Origin: Bacteroidales bacterium UBA1197
GTDB taxonomy: Bacteria > Bacteroidota > Bacteroidia > Bacteroidales > UBA932
Assembly: GCA_002309995.1 (NCBI GenBank)
Contig: DBYB01000056.1
Location: 32,486 to 46,167 of the forward strand
Direction: 5' to 3'
Length of the DNA: 13,682 nucleotides
Shown in pieces: positions 5,467 through 13,682 of this stretch (position 1 is the first letter of the stretch; each line of letters begins with the position of its first letter). Below the pieces are notes generated by a model, which was given only the letters and a program-made list of their open reading frames with translations, did no database searches and was not told the origin of the DNA. Both the position numbers and the translations under genes were made by a program.

Positions 5467-6921
5467 ATGTCCAACAGTAAGTTTTCTGTAAAGTATTGTG
5501 TGCTTCTGCCTCTCGTGCTGTTAGTCACAATCCTACTTTGGGCCCTCCCTACCGCCACTTTCGGTATCGCGGACCTCACCCCGGTCCAGCAGCGTATGAT
5601 TGCCGTATTCGTTTTCGCGGCTCTTATGTGGATGTTCGAAATCATCCCCAACTGGACAACCTCGCTCATAGTCATAGTGGTGATGCTCCTCACCGTTTCC
5701 AACAAGGGACTTGCCTTCCTGTGCACTCCCGAGGCCGGAACCCTGGTGGACTACAAGAGCATTATGGCATCCTTCGCAGATCCCGTGGTGATGCTGTTCA
5801 TGGGCGGCTTCGTGCTGGCCATCATCGCATCCAAATACGGTATGGACGCAGTCATCGCCAAGGGCCTCCTCGGCCTGTTCGGCAAGAAGCCCAAGATGGT
5901 GCTGCTGGGATTCCTCATCATCATCTCCATCTTCTCGATGTTTATGAGCAACACCGCCACCGCGGCTATGATGCTGGCGTTCCTCGCTCCCGTTCTCAAG
6001 GCTCTGCCAGAAGACGAGACCGGTAAGGTCGGCCTCGCCCTCGCAATCCCCGTAGCAGCCAACCTCGGCGGTATCGGCACGCCCATCGGAACCCCTCCCA
6101 ACGCCATCGCAATCGGCGCTCTCGAGAACGCCGGCTACCAGATTGGATTCGCCACCTGGATGTCCAGGATGATTCCATATGTGGTCATTATGATAGTCAT
6201 CGCCTGGGTGCTCCTCCAGCTCTTCTTCCCCTTCAAGTCGAAGGCCATCGAGCTCAAAATCGAGGCCAAGTCGCACAAGTGGACATGGAAGGACTACGTG
6301 GCCTGGATCACCTTCTTCGCGACCATCCTCCTTTGGGTTACCGAGTCAATTACAGGTATCAACTCGAACATCGTCGCCCTCATACCTCTGGCCGTCTATA
6401 CCTGCACGGGAGTGTTCGGCAAGGACGACATCAAGGAAATCAACTGGAGCGTGCTCTGGCTCGTTGCCGGAGGATTCGCCCTCGGTACCGGCCTCAACAA
6501 GACCGGCCTGGCAGCCGTGCTCATCAACGCCATACCTTTCAGCACTATGAACGTGGTCATCGTGATGATCATCGCCGGCCTCATCTGCTACTTCCTCTCC
6601 AACTTCATCAGCAACTCCGCAACCGCTGCCCTGCTGGTACCTATCCTCGTTGTAGTTGGAACTGCAATGTCCGATCCCAGTGCGGCCAACAACGCCCAGT
6701 TCGTGGCCCTCGGCGGTATGAACGCAATGATTCCTTTCATCGCTGTCTGCGCCTCCATCGCAATGCTCTTCCCGATTTCCACCCCTCCGAACGCAATCGC
6801 ATCTTCCACCGGTCTGGTGAAGACCTCCGATATGACCAAGGTTGGCATCATCATCGGCGTAATCGGCTTCGCGCTCGGCTACTTCCTGCTTACCAAGATT
6901 TTCCCTTTCCCTACGGCATAA
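5467..6921 (+). CDS. DASS/SLC13 family sodium:anion symporter
   Basis: This 484-residue inner-membrane transporter is of the divalent anion:sodium symporter family (VcINDY relatives), which import dicarboxylates, citrate or sulfate with sodium. About 11 hydrophobic segments run through it in two related halves. The signature motifs are present twice: SNT at 161-163 with TPPN at 209-212 (inside GIGTPIGTPPN), and SNS at 382-384 with TPPN at 439-442. The second SNT has changed to SNS, a conservative swap at a substrate/sodium site. I chose the ATG at 5467 because the open frame extends far upstream only as antisense to the polyferredoxin and nuclease genes, and the protein here begins just before the first membrane segment and after a good promoter. 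The porin gene follows after 4 bases. The substrate cannot be read from sequence. Confidence 0.93.
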   Translation: MSNSKFSVKYCVLLPLVLLVTILLWALPTATFGIADLTPVQQRMIAVFVFAALMWMFEIIPNWTTSLIVIVVMLLTVSNKGLAFLCTPEAGTLVDYKSIMASFADPVVMLFMGGFVLAIIASKYGMDAVIAKGLLGLFGKKPKMVLLGFLIIISIFSMFMSNTATAAMMLAFLAPVLKALPEDETGKVGLALAIPVAANLGGIGTPIGTPPNAIAIGALENAGYQIGFATWMSRMIPYVVIMIVIAWVLLQLFFPFKSKAIELKIEAKSHKWTWKDYVAWITFFATILLWVTESITGINSNIVALIPLAVYTCTGVFGKDDIKEINWSVLWLVAGGFALGTGLNKTGLAAVLINAIPFSTMNVVIVMIIAGLICYFLSNFISNSATAALLVPILVVVGTAMSDPSAANNAQFVALGGMNAMIPFIAVCASIAMLFPISTPPNAIASSTGLVKTSDMTKVGIIIGVIGFALGYFLLTKIFPFPTA

Positions 6922-6925
6922 AGGT

Positions 6926-7963
6926 ATGAAGAAGATAATCATTATACTTGCTGCGGCCCTCGTGTCCCTCGGCGCATTCGCCCAGGACGCCGCAACCCCC
7001 AAATACGGAATCAAGGAGACCAAATTCTTCAGCACTCCCAAGGTTGGTGCGTACATCATCGCCGGATATAAGTATTCGGACCTCAACCCCCAGACTTTCG
7101 GAGACGGTTTCAACTGCAGGCTCATCCGTGCCTATGTGGACGGAAGCATCTACAACGATTTCAAGTATCGTATCCAGTTCCAGGCCAACGGTGAGAAGCC
7201 TCACGTAAAGGATTACTACATCGAGTGGGCCAGGTTCCCCGAGTTCTCCGTCAAGCTGGGCCAGTTCAAGAGGGCGTTCACCTTCGAGAACCCTATGAAC
7301 CCCTGGGACGTGGGAGTCGGCGATTTCTCGTTCCTCGTGCAGAAGATGGCAGGTATGGGCGACCGTCTGGGCGAGGCCAATATGGGCGGCCGCGACCAGG
7401 GTATCCAGGTCCAGGGCGACCTCTTCCCCATCGGAAAGGAAGGCTACCGTCTGGTGCATTACCAGTTGGGCCTGTATAACGGTCAGGGCATCAACAAGGC
7501 CGATGTTAACAAGGAAAAGGATATTATCGGAACCTTCCAGCTCCAGCCTGTCAAGGGTCTGTACCTCGGTGTTTTCGGATGGAAAGGCTCCTGGAACAAC
7601 GGAGAAGTTGACCTCAAGCGCGAGCGCCTGAGCTACGGTCTCAAGTTCGACCGCAACAACTGGACGGTCCGTGCCGAGTATGCGCACGCAATCGCTGGCG
7701 AAGTTGAGCAGAGCGGCGCAGCTGACGCACTTTACGTTACGGCTGGCATCCCTGTGACCGACTGGTTCAAACTGTACCTGAAGTGGGATGAGTTCCGTGC
7801 AGACGGCACTGCAGCGACAAGCCACGATATGTACAGCGCCTGCGCCAACTTCAGGCTTCACAAGAACCTGAACTTCCAGCTGGAGTACCGCTACCACAAC
7901 AATCCCGTTGCAGCTAAGCTCAACTACAACGACATCTGGTTCCTGGCATATATTCGCTTCTAG
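6926..7963 (+). CDS. OprO/OprP-type outer-membrane porin
   Basis: This 345-residue porin resembles the phosphate-selective porin O/P family. Residues 1-19 form a signal peptide ending in GAFA before QDA. The rest alternates short polar and aromatic strands typical of a beta-barrel, with family-like text such as RLIRAYVDG, FKYRIQFQAN, IEWARFPEFSVKLGQFKRAF and a GGRDQGIQV segment. It ends with a C-terminal Phe in FLAYIRF, the usual signal for outer-membrane insertion. The family trimer forms anion-selective channels. The gene starts 4 bases after the symporter stop and ends before a strong terminator, so the two form an operon in which the porin likely lets the symporter's anion cross the outer membrane. 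Whether the substrate is phosphate, sulfate or a dicarboxylate is unknown; the partner suggests a dicarboxylate or sulfate. Confidence 0.9.
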   Translation: MKKIIIILAAALVSLGAFAQDAATPKYGIKETKFFSTPKVGAYIIAGYKYSDLNPQTFGDGFNCRLIRAYVDGSIYNDFKYRIQFQANGEKPHVKDYYIEWARFPEFSVKLGQFKRAFTFENPMNPWDVGVGDFSFLVQKMAGMGDRLGEANMGGRDQGIQVQGDLFPIGKEGYRLVHYQLGLYNGQGINKADVNKEKDIIGTFQLQPVKGLYLGVFGWKGSWNNGEVDLKRERLSYGLKFDRNNWTVRAEYAHAIAGEVEQSGAADALYVTAGIPVTDWFKLYLKWDEFRADGTAATSHDMYSACANFRLHKNLNFQLEYRYHNNPVAAKLNYNDIWFLAYIRF

Positions 7964-7994
7964 TTCCATCATTGAGAATCAGCGACTTATGATT

Positions 7995-8026
7995 AGCGAC
8001 CCGGAAAATTCAACCGGGTCGCTTTT
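7995..8026 (+). terminator. rho-independent terminator of the permease-porin operon
   Basis: A 10-bp stem (AGCGACCCGG at 7995-8004 pairing with CCGGGTCGCT at 8014-8023) closes a 9-base loop, and its end runs into TTTT (8023-8026). It lies about 32 bases after the porin stop. A second copy of ATCAGCGAC at 7978-7986 repeats ATTAGCGAC (7992-8000), so the distal arm has an alternative, weaker partner. Confidence 0.85.
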
Positions 8027-8056
8027 CGCATGTGAAAGATTTCTAACAATTCTTAG

Positions 8057-8064
8057 TATATTTG
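8057..8064 (+). promoter_or_regulatory. -7 element upstream of the addB-like gene
   Basis: TATATTTG fits TAnnTTTG and ends 6 bases before the ATG at 8071. A -33 TTTG at the usual distance is not visible. The element overlaps a possible TTG start at 8062, so translation from there is unlikely if this promoter is used. The transcript would start at about the ATG. Confidence 0.5.
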
Positions 8065-8070
8065 TTTGTG

Positions 8071-10836
8071 ATGACTCCGTTCCTGAAACAGGTTGCCCGG
8101 CATTATATGCAGACACCGGCTGAAATCAGCCGGCTGTGCTTCGTATTCCCCAACCGCCGCGCGCTCCGTTTCTTCGAGCACTACCTCGGACAGGAGATTG
8201 CCGCCAGCGGCTGCGGGCCGCTGATCAGCCCGCAGTCATACACTGTCAACGACTTCTTCTACACGGCCGCCGGTGCCCGCGTCACCGGGCGCGTGCCGCT
8301 CCTCATCGAGCTGCACCGCTGCTACGCCGCCCTCAACCCGGCAGCCGAGCCCCTCAACGACTTCATCTTCTGGGGCGACACCATCCTCGGCGATTTCGAC
8401 GATGTGGACAAGTACCTCGTGCGCGCAGACCACCTGTTTACCAACGTGAGCGACCTCAAGGCAATGCAGGACGACTGGTCCTGGCTCACGGACACCCAGC
8501 GCGAGGCCGTCCGCCGTTTCACCCGTCATTTCCTCACGCCCGGCTCGGTGAAAGACAGTTTCCTGAGCATCTGGCGCATACTCCTGCCGCTCTACGAGCG
8601 CTTCAACGAAACGCTCCGGCAGAAGGGAATGTGGTACGAGGGAATGGTGTACCGCCATCTCTGCAGGTGCCTGGAAGACACCCCCGCCGTCGATATTATG
8701 AGGGAGCGTTTCCCCTGGGCAGAAAAGTTTGTGTTTGTGGGCCTGAACGCCCTGAACGAATGCGAGAAGACCTTGATGCGCCGCCTGCGCAACGCCGGTC
8801 TTGCCGAGTTCTGCTGGGACTGGAGTTCGGAATTCATCCGCGATTCCCACAACAAGTCGTCCTTCTTCCTGGCCGACTTCGTGAAGGAATTCCCCCAGGC
8901 GTTCGAACCCGATCCCGAAGGCCTGCCGCAGTGCGAATTCAACGCACTGAGCGTGCCAGGAGGCATCCTGCAGGCGAAGCAACTGCCGGAACTCCTGCGG
9001 CGCTGCACCCCCACTCCCAGCATCGAGACGGCTGTGGTGCTGCCCGACGAGAACCTGCTGATTCCCGTGCTGAACTCAATCCCACCGGAGATACAGAAGC
9101 TGAACGTCACAATGGGCTACCCCATCGGCGGCAGCCAGACGGGCGTGCTGCTGAGCGACCTGGGCGAACTGCAACTCCACCTCCGCGAGCGCAACGGAGA
9201 GTGGTATTTCTACCATCGCCAGGTGTGGAACATCGCAGCCAACTCCCTGATACGCAGGGCCATGGGCGATGAGGGCGCGACCATCCTCGAAAACGTACGA
9301 AAAGACCATAGATACTATATCGCCGCCTCCGAGCTCCGTGGGCACCCCGTGCTCGACGCTATATTCCGCCCCGTCGCCATCAACCCCGTTGCCGATGCGG
9401 CACAGGTACACGCCATCTGCCACTGGATGCAGGAAGCGCTGGCCGGCATCGCCCTCGCAGTCAAGTCCGACCTGGAAATGCAGCTCGAACTCGACTTCGC
9501 GCGCATCTGCCACGAGCACCTGTGCGAACTGGACAGGTACGAGCTGGAGCTCACGCCGCCATCGTTCTTCCGCCTGCTGAGTCAGCTCACCGCAACGGCC
9601 ACCGTCCCCTTCCAGGGCGAACCGCTGGAGGGAATGCAGATAATGGGCCCGCTGGAGTTGCGCGCAATGGACTTCGACAACCTCATCATACTGAGTTGCA
9701 ACGAGGGAGTGTTCCCCCGGCGTTCGGTCAGCGCGTCTTTCGTGCCGCCCGGCCTGCGCAAGGGATTCGGCCTGCCTACCTATGAGTACCAGGACGCCGT
9801 GTGGGCCTACTATTTCTACAGGATGATTCAGCGGGCGTCCCGGGTGTGGATGGTATACGATTCGCGCACCGAGGGCCTGAAGGGCGGCGAGAAGAGCCGC
9901 TACATCAGCCAGCTGGAGCTCCATTTCAAGGTGAAGGTCAACTACTTCGAGGTGCAGGCGGAGCCCGGCAGCGCCGCACAGGAGCCCGCGATACCTAAAA
10001 CGCAGGAGCACCTTGAGAGGCTGGCCGGCACACATCTGTCTGCCAGCGCCATAAAGGACTACGCAAAGTGCCCCGCGCGCTTCTTCTATTCCAAGGTCGA
10101 GGGCCTATCGGCAGAAAAGGAGATGACGGAGTCCCTCGATTCCGGCACGCTCGGAACGGTGCTGCACAAGACTATGCAGGAGCTGTATCCCCAGGGGCTG
10201 ACAGTCACGGCAGCGTATCTGGCGGGGCTCCGCAAAGACCGCAAGCGCATACGCGCCATGGTGGAAGGCTTTATCCGCGAGACCCTCAAAACCTTCGAAG
10301 TGAGCGGCCGCAACCTGGTGTTCCGCGACATCATCTGCCGCTACGTGGATGCCATCCTGGCCGCCGACGAAAAGCTGCTGGCCGAGGCCGGAACTCTGAA
10401 CATTATCGATGTAGAGCAGAAGAACTTCCTGAATATCGGCGGCTTCAGCTTCAAGGGCTTCATCGACAGGCTCGACTGTATCGGCCCCGGCAAACTGCGG
10501 GTGGTTGACTACAAGACCGGCCGCGTGAATCCGGAAGACCTGGAGTTCAGCGGCGACAGCCTGCCGGAGATAGGATTCCAGCTGTACCTTTATAAACTGA
10601 TGGCCCTGGATCGTTACCCCGGTAGCGAAGTCAGCGGTGCCATCTACCAGCCTGCGGCGCTGATGGGCGGCGAAGCCCCGTTCGGCCTGTCGCTGGACGA
10701 CGACTACTGCTCGGCTATGCAGTCGATGCTTGACGACATCCTGGCCGGGATTTCCGACCTTTCCGTACCCTGGTCGCGCACGGAAGACCTCAAGACCTGC
10801 GAGTATTGTGATTTCAGAAACATCTGCGGACGATGA
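8071..10836 (+). CDS. addB: AddB-like subunit: PD-(D/E)XK nuclease with 4Fe-4S staple
   Basis: This 921-residue protein is probably the B subunit of an AddAB helicase-nuclease that resects double-strand breaks for RecA-dependent repair. The C-terminal nuclease shows His699, Asp799 (in FIDRLD), Asp813 and Lys815 (VVDYKTG), then a Q-x-x-LY segment. The four cysteines of the AddB iron-sulfur staple are present with the exact family spacing: Cys667 (KCPARFF), then Cys910-x2-Cys913-x5-Cys919 at the C-terminus. The N-terminal region, where some AddB proteins keep a P-loop, reads FVFPNRRALRFF (24-35) with no Walker A lysine, so it should not bind ATP there; helicase-like folding is inferred. The first ATG (8071) is preferred over TTG at 8062, which falls inside the -7 element. 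The stop overlaps the addA-like start (ATGA). Confidence 0.85.
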   Translation: MTPFLKQVARHYMQTPAEISRLCFVFPNRRALRFFEHYLGQEIAASGCGPLISPQSYTVNDFFYTAAGARVTGRVPLLIELHRCYAALNPAAEPLNDFIFWGDTILGDFDDVDKYLVRADHLFTNVSDLKAMQDDWSWLTDTQREAVRRFTRHFLTPGSVKDSFLSIWRILLPLYERFNETLRQKGMWYEGMVYRHLCRCLEDTPAVDIMRERFPWAEKFVFVGLNALNECEKTLMRRLRNAGLAEFCWDWSSEFIRDSHNKSSFFLADFVKEFPQAFEPDPEGLPQCEFNALSVPGGILQAKQLPELLRRCTPTPSIETAVVLPDENLLIPVLNSIPPEIQKLNVTMGYPIGGSQTGVLLSDLGELQLHLRERNGEWYFYHRQVWNIAANSLIRRAMGDEGATILENVRKDHRYYIAASELRGHPVLDAIFRPVAINPVADAAQVHAICHWMQEALAGIALAVKSDLEMQLELDFARICHEHLCELDRYELELTPPSFFRLLSQLTATATVPFQGEPLEGMQIMGPLELRAMDFDNLIILSCNEGVFPRRSVSASFVPPGLRKGFGLPTYEYQDAVWAYYFYRMIQRASRVWMVYDSRTEGLKGGEKSRYISQLELHFKVKVNYFEVQAEPGSAAQEPAIPKTQEHLERLAGTHLSASAIKDYAKCPARFFYSKVEGLSAEKEMTESLDSGTLGTVLHKTMQELYPQGLTVTAAYLAGLRKDRKRIRAMVEGFIRETLKTFEVSGRNLVFRDIICRYVDAILAADEKLLAEAGTLNIIDVEQKNFLNIGGFSFKGFIDRLDCIGPGKLRVVDYKTGRVNPEDLEFSGDSLPEIGFQLYLYKLMALDRYPGSEVSGAIYQPAALMGGEAPFGLSLDDDYCSAMQSMLDDILAGISDLSVPWSRTEDLKTCEYCDFRNICGR

Positions 10837-13574
10837 AAGTAATCAAGGCAAGCGCAGGCTCGGGCAAGACATACCGGCTCTCTCATACATATCTGGATTA
10901 TCTCCTGAATTCCGGCGACCCTTACGCGTACCGCCATCTGCTGGCCGTCACCTTCACCAACAAGGCCACGGCGGAGATGAAGACCCGCATACTCAGGGAC
11001 CTCGCTAAAGAGGCTGAAAGCAATAAGGACGCCCGCCAATATCTGCTGGGCATACTCCACGACTACGGAGCATTCGGGGTGAGCACCATCGACCGTTTCT
11101 TCCAGCAGACGCTGCGCTCGTTCGCCCGCGAGCTCGGGCAGTACAACTCGTGGCAGGTGGAGCTGGACAAGGGCTCCCTCGTATCCGAGGCGGTGGACCG
11201 CGTGCTCGACGGCCTCACGGAAGACAAGACCGAGCTGGCCGAATGGCTCCGCTCCAACGCCCTCGAGCAGATTGCGCGCAGCAGGCGTTTCCGGCTCGAT
11301 GACGGTCTGGCGGAGATTTGCGGCAGCGTGAAGTCCGACGAGTTCCGGCAGCTCGCCTCCGGCTCCGGCATTGACCTCGCGGAGGCCTGGTCCAAGGAGA
11401 GGCTCGGCAAACTGAGGGCCACGTGCAAGCGCATCACGGCCGACTTCGAGGCCAGGGCGGCAAAACTGGGCATCGTGCCGCAGCCCGGGAAGGACATAAA
11501 GTATCCCACCACCAAGAAGGCGCTGGCCGCGGAAGGCGTTCAGGAGCTGTTCGACAGTTCGTTTGACGCGTACGCCACTGCCTGCATCGTGCGCGACAGC
11601 ATATACTCGCTCGGCGTGGTGCGCGAATTCGGCCAGGAGTACGATAAACTGCTGAACGAGAAGAACGTACTGCCGCTCGACGAGTCCAACACTATGCTGC
11701 GCGATATCATCGACGGCTCCGACGCCCCGTTCGTATATGAGAAGACGGGCACGCGCTACGCCCACTATTTGCTGGACGAGTTCCAGGATACCTCCCGTAT
11801 GCAGTGGAACAACTTCCTGCCTCTGCTGCGTGACGCCGATGCGGCCGGCGACAACCTGATCGTGGGAGACGTGAAGCAGAGCATCTACCGCTGGCGCGAC
11901 TCCGACTGGCAGCTTCTGGGTACCGAGGTCGGGCGCGAGTTCCCGTCGGCGTCGGTGGAATCTCCCGGCGACAACTGGCGCAGTTCCCGCGAGGTAGTGG
12001 ACTTCAACAGCCGTTTCTTCGAATATGCGGCAGGGGTATTGGGCCTGCAGCAGATGTATTCCAATGTGCGGCAGACCGCCCGCTCCGGCGAGCCCCAGCA
12101 GGGCTGCGTGCGCCTGAGCTTCACCGACGACCAGCCCGCGGCGGTGCTGGAATCCATCGCCGACGTACGCTCAAGCGGGGCCGGCTACGGCGACATCGCC
12201 ATACTGGTGCGCGGCCACAAGGAGGGGGCGATTCTGGCGCAGGCCTTGATTCGCGCCGGCATCCCCGTCATCTCCGACGACTCACTGGACCTCAAATCTT
12301 CGGTAAGCGTGCGACGGCTGGTCTCGCTGCTCACTTATTACGACAACCCCTCCGACAGTGTCGGAAGTTACATAGCCCGTTCTGCCAGCGTCAACTATCC
12401 TGAATCGTACCATTCGCTTACCGACTTCTGCGAGAGCCTGCTGCGCGATATGGAACGCTCCGACCCTGAGACCTTCCGGGCCGACATCCTGTTTATCAGC
12501 ACCTTTATGGACCGCCTGCAGGAGTGGGTGACGGCAAACGGCAACAATCTGCGCGCCTTCATCCGCCAGTGGAACGAGAAGGAGAACATATTCATCGGCT
12601 CGCCTGAGAACGCCTCGGCCGTTCGCATACTCACGGTGCACAAGTCCAAAGGGCTGGAGTTCCCGCACGTGATTTTCCCGTACGCCAACAGCGTGGAGAT
12701 GAGCAAGGGCACCACGCGCTGGTGCGTGCTCGACGGCGGCGGGTCTTCGCTTGGGCACGAGCTTGACGGCATCTACCGCGTGCCGCTGAGCGGCTCGTCG
12801 GTGCGTACTTTCTTTGCCGCCGACTGGGAGGCAGAGGCCCGTATGCAGCTGATAGACAACATCAATCTGTTCTACGTAGCGCTCACCCGTGCTTCCGCTA
12901 GCCTGCACGTAATCGCCAAGGTGCCTGCCAAAGACAAGGTGGCAAAGCTCAAGAAGGGCGGCGAGGTCAAGTGGTCCAATTTCTCCGAGCTGCTGTACGC
13001 CTTCGGCGGATGCTCCGAGGAGATGGTTTACGGACAGCCGTACGATTTCAGTGCGATGAAGCGCAAGTCTTCCGGAGAGGGCGAGACGATACGGGCCGAG
13101 TACGCCTCGGTGCCCCTTGCCGGCCGCCTACGCGCTTCCGAGGATGCCCTGGACTATTTCGGCGAAGACGGACACACGGGGAGCGGGGCCTCGGCGCGCC
13201 TGCGGGGCATCGAGCTGCACGCGGCGCTGTCGCTTGCCGACTCGGCCGCCGACCTGCCGCTGGATATGGATGCGGAGGCCCGCTCTATGCTGGCCGCACG
13301 GATGGAGGCCCATCCGGAGTGGTTCGCCGAGGCTGCGAGCGCGCGCAACGAGCTCACCGTCTTCGGCGCCGACGGCTCCCGCAACCGCCCCGACCGCGTG
13401 GTGGAGAAGCCCGACGGGAGCGTGGTGATTATTGATTACAAGTTCGGCACCGAGAAGGAATCTTATGTATGGCAGGTGCGGCGGTATATCAATTTATATA
13501 GAAAGATGGGGCGCAGCAGCGTTCGGGGCTACATCTGGTATGTGCCGGAAGACAGAGTGGTAGAAGTAAATTGA
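10833..13574 (+). CDS. addA: AddA-like UvrD/RecB-type helicase-nuclease
   Basis: This 913-residue superfamily 1 helicase has a C-terminal nuclease and pairs with the AddB-like protein. Motifs in order: Walker A ASAGSGKT (6-13); LAVTFTNKATAEM (37-49); Walker B DEFQD (315-319); GDVKQSIYRWR (345-355); NWRSSREVVDF (381-391); LTVHKSKGLEF (600-610); LFYVALTRA (679-687). The PD-(D/E)XK nuclease shows His796, Asp854 (RPDRVV) and Asp868-Tyr-Lys870 (IIDYKFG), then Gln/Tyr in WQVRRY. It is shorter than classical AddA (about 1,200 residues), so the helicase insert domains must be reduced. Nuclease residues in both subunits point to AddAB rather than RecBCD. The start overlaps the addB stop by 4 bases; recO follows 10 bases after its own stop. 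Confidence 0.9.
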   Translation: MKVIKASAGSGKTYRLSHTYLDYLLNSGDPYAYRHLLAVTFTNKATAEMKTRILRDLAKEAESNKDARQYLLGILHDYGAFGVSTIDRFFQQTLRSFARELGQYNSWQVELDKGSLVSEAVDRVLDGLTEDKTELAEWLRSNALEQIARSRRFRLDDGLAEICGSVKSDEFRQLASGSGIDLAEAWSKERLGKLRATCKRITADFEARAAKLGIVPQPGKDIKYPTTKKALAAEGVQELFDSSFDAYATACIVRDSIYSLGVVREFGQEYDKLLNEKNVLPLDESNTMLRDIIDGSDAPFVYEKTGTRYAHYLLDEFQDTSRMQWNNFLPLLRDADAAGDNLIVGDVKQSIYRWRDSDWQLLGTEVGREFPSASVESPGDNWRSSREVVDFNSRFFEYAAGVLGLQQMYSNVRQTARSGEPQQGCVRLSFTDDQPAAVLESIADVRSSGAGYGDIAILVRGHKEGAILAQALIRAGIPVISDDSLDLKSSVSVRRLVSLLTYYDNPSDSVGSYIARSASVNYPESYHSLTDFCESLLRDMERSDPETFRADILFISTFMDRLQEWVTANGNNLRAFIRQWNEKENIFIGSPENASAVRILTVHKSKGLEFPHVIFPYANSVEMSKGTTRWCVLDGGGSSLGHELDGIYRVPLSGSSVRTFFAADWEAEARMQLIDNINLFYVALTRASASLHVIAKVPAKDKVAKLKKGGEVKWSNFSELLYAFGGCSEEMVYGQPYDFSAMKRKSSGEGETIRAEYASVPLAGRLRASEDALDYFGEDGHTGSGASARLRGIELHAALSLADSAADLPLDMDAEARSMLAARMEAHPEWFAEAASARNELTVFGADGSRNRPDRVVEKPDGSVVIIDYKFGTEKESYVWQVRRYINLYRKMGRSSVRGYIWYVPEDRVVEVN

Positions 13575-13584
13575 GTTTTGGCGG

Positions 13585-13682
13585 ATGAAACAGGTTTGCG
13601 GATTCATAGTGCTTGCGGTCACCAAGGTTGGCGACAAATCGATCGTGCTGCACACCCTCAGCAGTGAGTGGGGCCGGCGGAG
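13585..13682 (+). CDS. recO: RecO recombination mediator, N-terminal part
   Basis: Only the first 32 codons lie in the window; the gene runs off the right edge. The residues GFIVLAVTKVGDKSIVLHTL followed by SSEWGRR match the start of RecO, where family members read G-I-V-L-x-x-x-x-Y-G-E-x-S-x-I-V then a T/S-E-x-x-G-R turn: the first strands of the OB fold. RecO helps RecR load RecA onto SSB-coated single strands. It begins 10 bases after the addA stop, so it is probably in the same operon. The call rests on a short piece. Confidence 0.75.
   Translation, partial: MKQVCGFIVLAVTKVGDKSIVLHTLSSEWGRR

Noticed and set aside
9076..10035. Minus-strand open frame opposite the addB-like gene
   Set aside because: GC-rich codon use keeps antisense frames open; no start signal, promoter or recognisable domain.

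Overview
The window looks like chromosomal DNA from a member of the Bacteroidota, probably order Bacteroidales with fairly GC-rich coding regions. The evidence is: several promoters of the Bacteroidota type (-33 TTTG / -7 TAnnTTTG), no convincing Shine-Dalgarno sequences, a tRNA gene without an encoded CCA, an OprO/OprP-type porin behind an anion permease, and an AddAB-type helicase-nuclease. I cannot assign a genus. No phage, transposase, CRISPR array or complete mobile element is visible. The gene content is mostly housekeeping and transport.

Layout. Bases 1-220 carry no gene; they hold two direct copies (53-95 and 154-196) of a sequence resembling the 3' end of the tRNA next door, plus terminator-like hairpins. 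Bases 221-293 (minus) encode a tRNA-Pro whose anticodon reads AGG, with its own promoter and terminator. A COG0523/CobW-type metal GTPase follows on the plus strand (361-1506). It converges with a three-gene minus-strand operon (5373 to 1518): a large membrane polyferredoxin with HMA-like domains, a secreted S1/P1 nuclease, and a lipoprotein of unknown function.

Back-to-back promoters in the 93-base gap 5374-5466 drive this operon to the left. To the right they drive a two-gene plus-strand operon: a DASS/SLC13 sodium:anion symporter and an outer-membrane porin, which together could carry an anion across both membranes. A strong hairpin terminator ends that operon. A third unit runs to the right edge: an AddB-like nuclease and an AddA-like helicase-nuclease that overlap by 4 bases (ATGA), then the first 32 codons of recO. 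This is a double-strand-break and recombinational repair locus.

The points most worth a second look are the tRNA-3'-end repeats in inverted orientation to the tRNA, the AGG anticodon, the polyferredoxin/HMA architecture and its operon partners, the overlapping divergent promoters, and the repeated placement of -7 elements only 5-7 bases before ATG, which suggests leaderless mRNAs. I found no clear evidence of a wholly new defence or mobile system.
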